A DNA stretch of 5,702 nucleotides from Acutalibacter sp. GTDB lineage: Bacteria > Bacillota > Clostridia > Oscillospirales > Acutalibacteraceae. The position numbers were made by a program, and so were the translations under genes. The notes beneath the pieces were generated by a model that was given only the letters and a program-made list of their open reading frames with translations, had not been told where the DNA came from and did no database searches. Below, one piece after another: positions 5,422-5,702 of the stretch (position 1 is its first letter; every line of letters starts with the position of its first letter). The stretch is from assembly GCA_022801475.1 (NCBI GenBank), contig JAAWSH010000119.1, positions 1 to 5,702 on the forward strand, in the 5' to 3' direction.

Positions 5422-5702
5422 AGGTTCAACACCGCCCTTACGCCTCCGTAGAGGATCAGCAGCCCAAAGGCCCTATGCAGCCATTTTACCGGCACCCGCC
5501 GGAACACCCGCCCGGAGACCAGGCCCCCTAAGAATCCCCCGGCCAAAAAGGGCCAGGCGGCGTTAAGGTCCAAGCTGCCTTTAAAAAAGTAAATGGCTGC
5601 CGAGACCAGGGACAGGGGCAGAATAACGGCCACCGAGGTGGCAAAGGCCCGCCGCTGGTCCAGGCCGCACTTTCCCGCCAGCAGGGGCACCAGCACCTGG
5701 CC
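5418..5702 (-). CDS. Half-size TauE/SafE (TSUP) permease, upstream partner, N-terminus beyond the window
   Basis: The reading frame is open to the window edge. The visible residues begin GQVLVPLLAGKCGLDQRRAFATSVA-like, matching the region just after the GxGGG motif of TSUP permeases, followed by the usual A-T-S element. The true start and the glycine motif should therefore lie just outside. A GTG at 5696 is in frame but is too far into the conserved region to be a convincing start. About three further membrane segments follow, and the protein ends GGVRAVLNL. It overlaps the next gene by ATGA. Together the two genes would make one full-length TSUP transporter. Confidence 0.85.
   Translation of the reverse strand, partial: GQVLVPLLAGKCGLDQRRAFATSVAVILPLSLVSAAIYFFKGSLDLNAAWPFLAGGFLGGLVSGRVFRRVPVKWLHRAFGLLILYGGVRAVLNL

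Noticed and set aside
5019..5566. Rightward Pro/Arg-rich open frames (5019-5378 and 5237-5566)
   Set aside because: They are antisense to the TauE genes, have low-complexity composition and no ribosome binding sites.

Overview
The window looks like chromosomal DNA from a GC-rich, low-oxygen Firmicute, most likely a gut Clostridia of the Oscillospiraceae/Ruminococcaceae type. The evidence is a T-box leader with a canonical antiterminator, strong AGGAGG-type ribosome binding sites, an ACSM-like acyl-CoA synthetase, and tightly packed genes with 1-4 base overlaps. The genus assignment is inference; no marker gene is present.

Left region (1-659). The window opens inside a palindromic repeat (1-149), with its left end cut off. 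A consensus-like promoter at 248-275 follows, then a complete T-box riboswitch (about 305-635) ending in an intrinsic terminator. The specifier loop and the T-box bulge fit tRNA-Ile best. The leader controls a 268-residue protein I do not recognise (660-1466).

Central region (1467-4934). After a 51-base AT-rich gap with a possible second promoter and a 7-base direct repeat comes the most unusual gene: a 770-residue fusion of an XRE-type helix-turn-helix, a cupin sensor domain and a complete acyl-CoA synthetase (1518-3830). It overlaps by one base a GNAT acetyltransferase (3830-4384). A DUF308/HdeD-like membrane protein (4401-4934) follows after 16 bases. These genes are probably co-transcribed, and T-box readthrough could reach them because no terminator is visible between 1466 and 1518.

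Right region (4935-5702). A second, shorter copy of the palindromic repeat (4960-5061) fills most of the gap between the rightward operon and two leftward genes. Those genes encode half-size TauE/SafE (TSUP) permeases that overlap by ATGA; the upstream one runs off the window end. A strong rightward terminator hairpin lies inside the downstream TauE gene, antisense to it (5206-5236).

Possible joint function (inference): if the T-box senses isoleucine starvation and reads through, the acyl-CoA synthetase could activate a branched short-chain acid such as 2-methylbutyrate, which some anaerobes reductively carboxylate to make isoleucine. The coupled GNAT could acylate the synthetase on its conserved C-terminal lysine, as known for other acyl-CoA synthetases.
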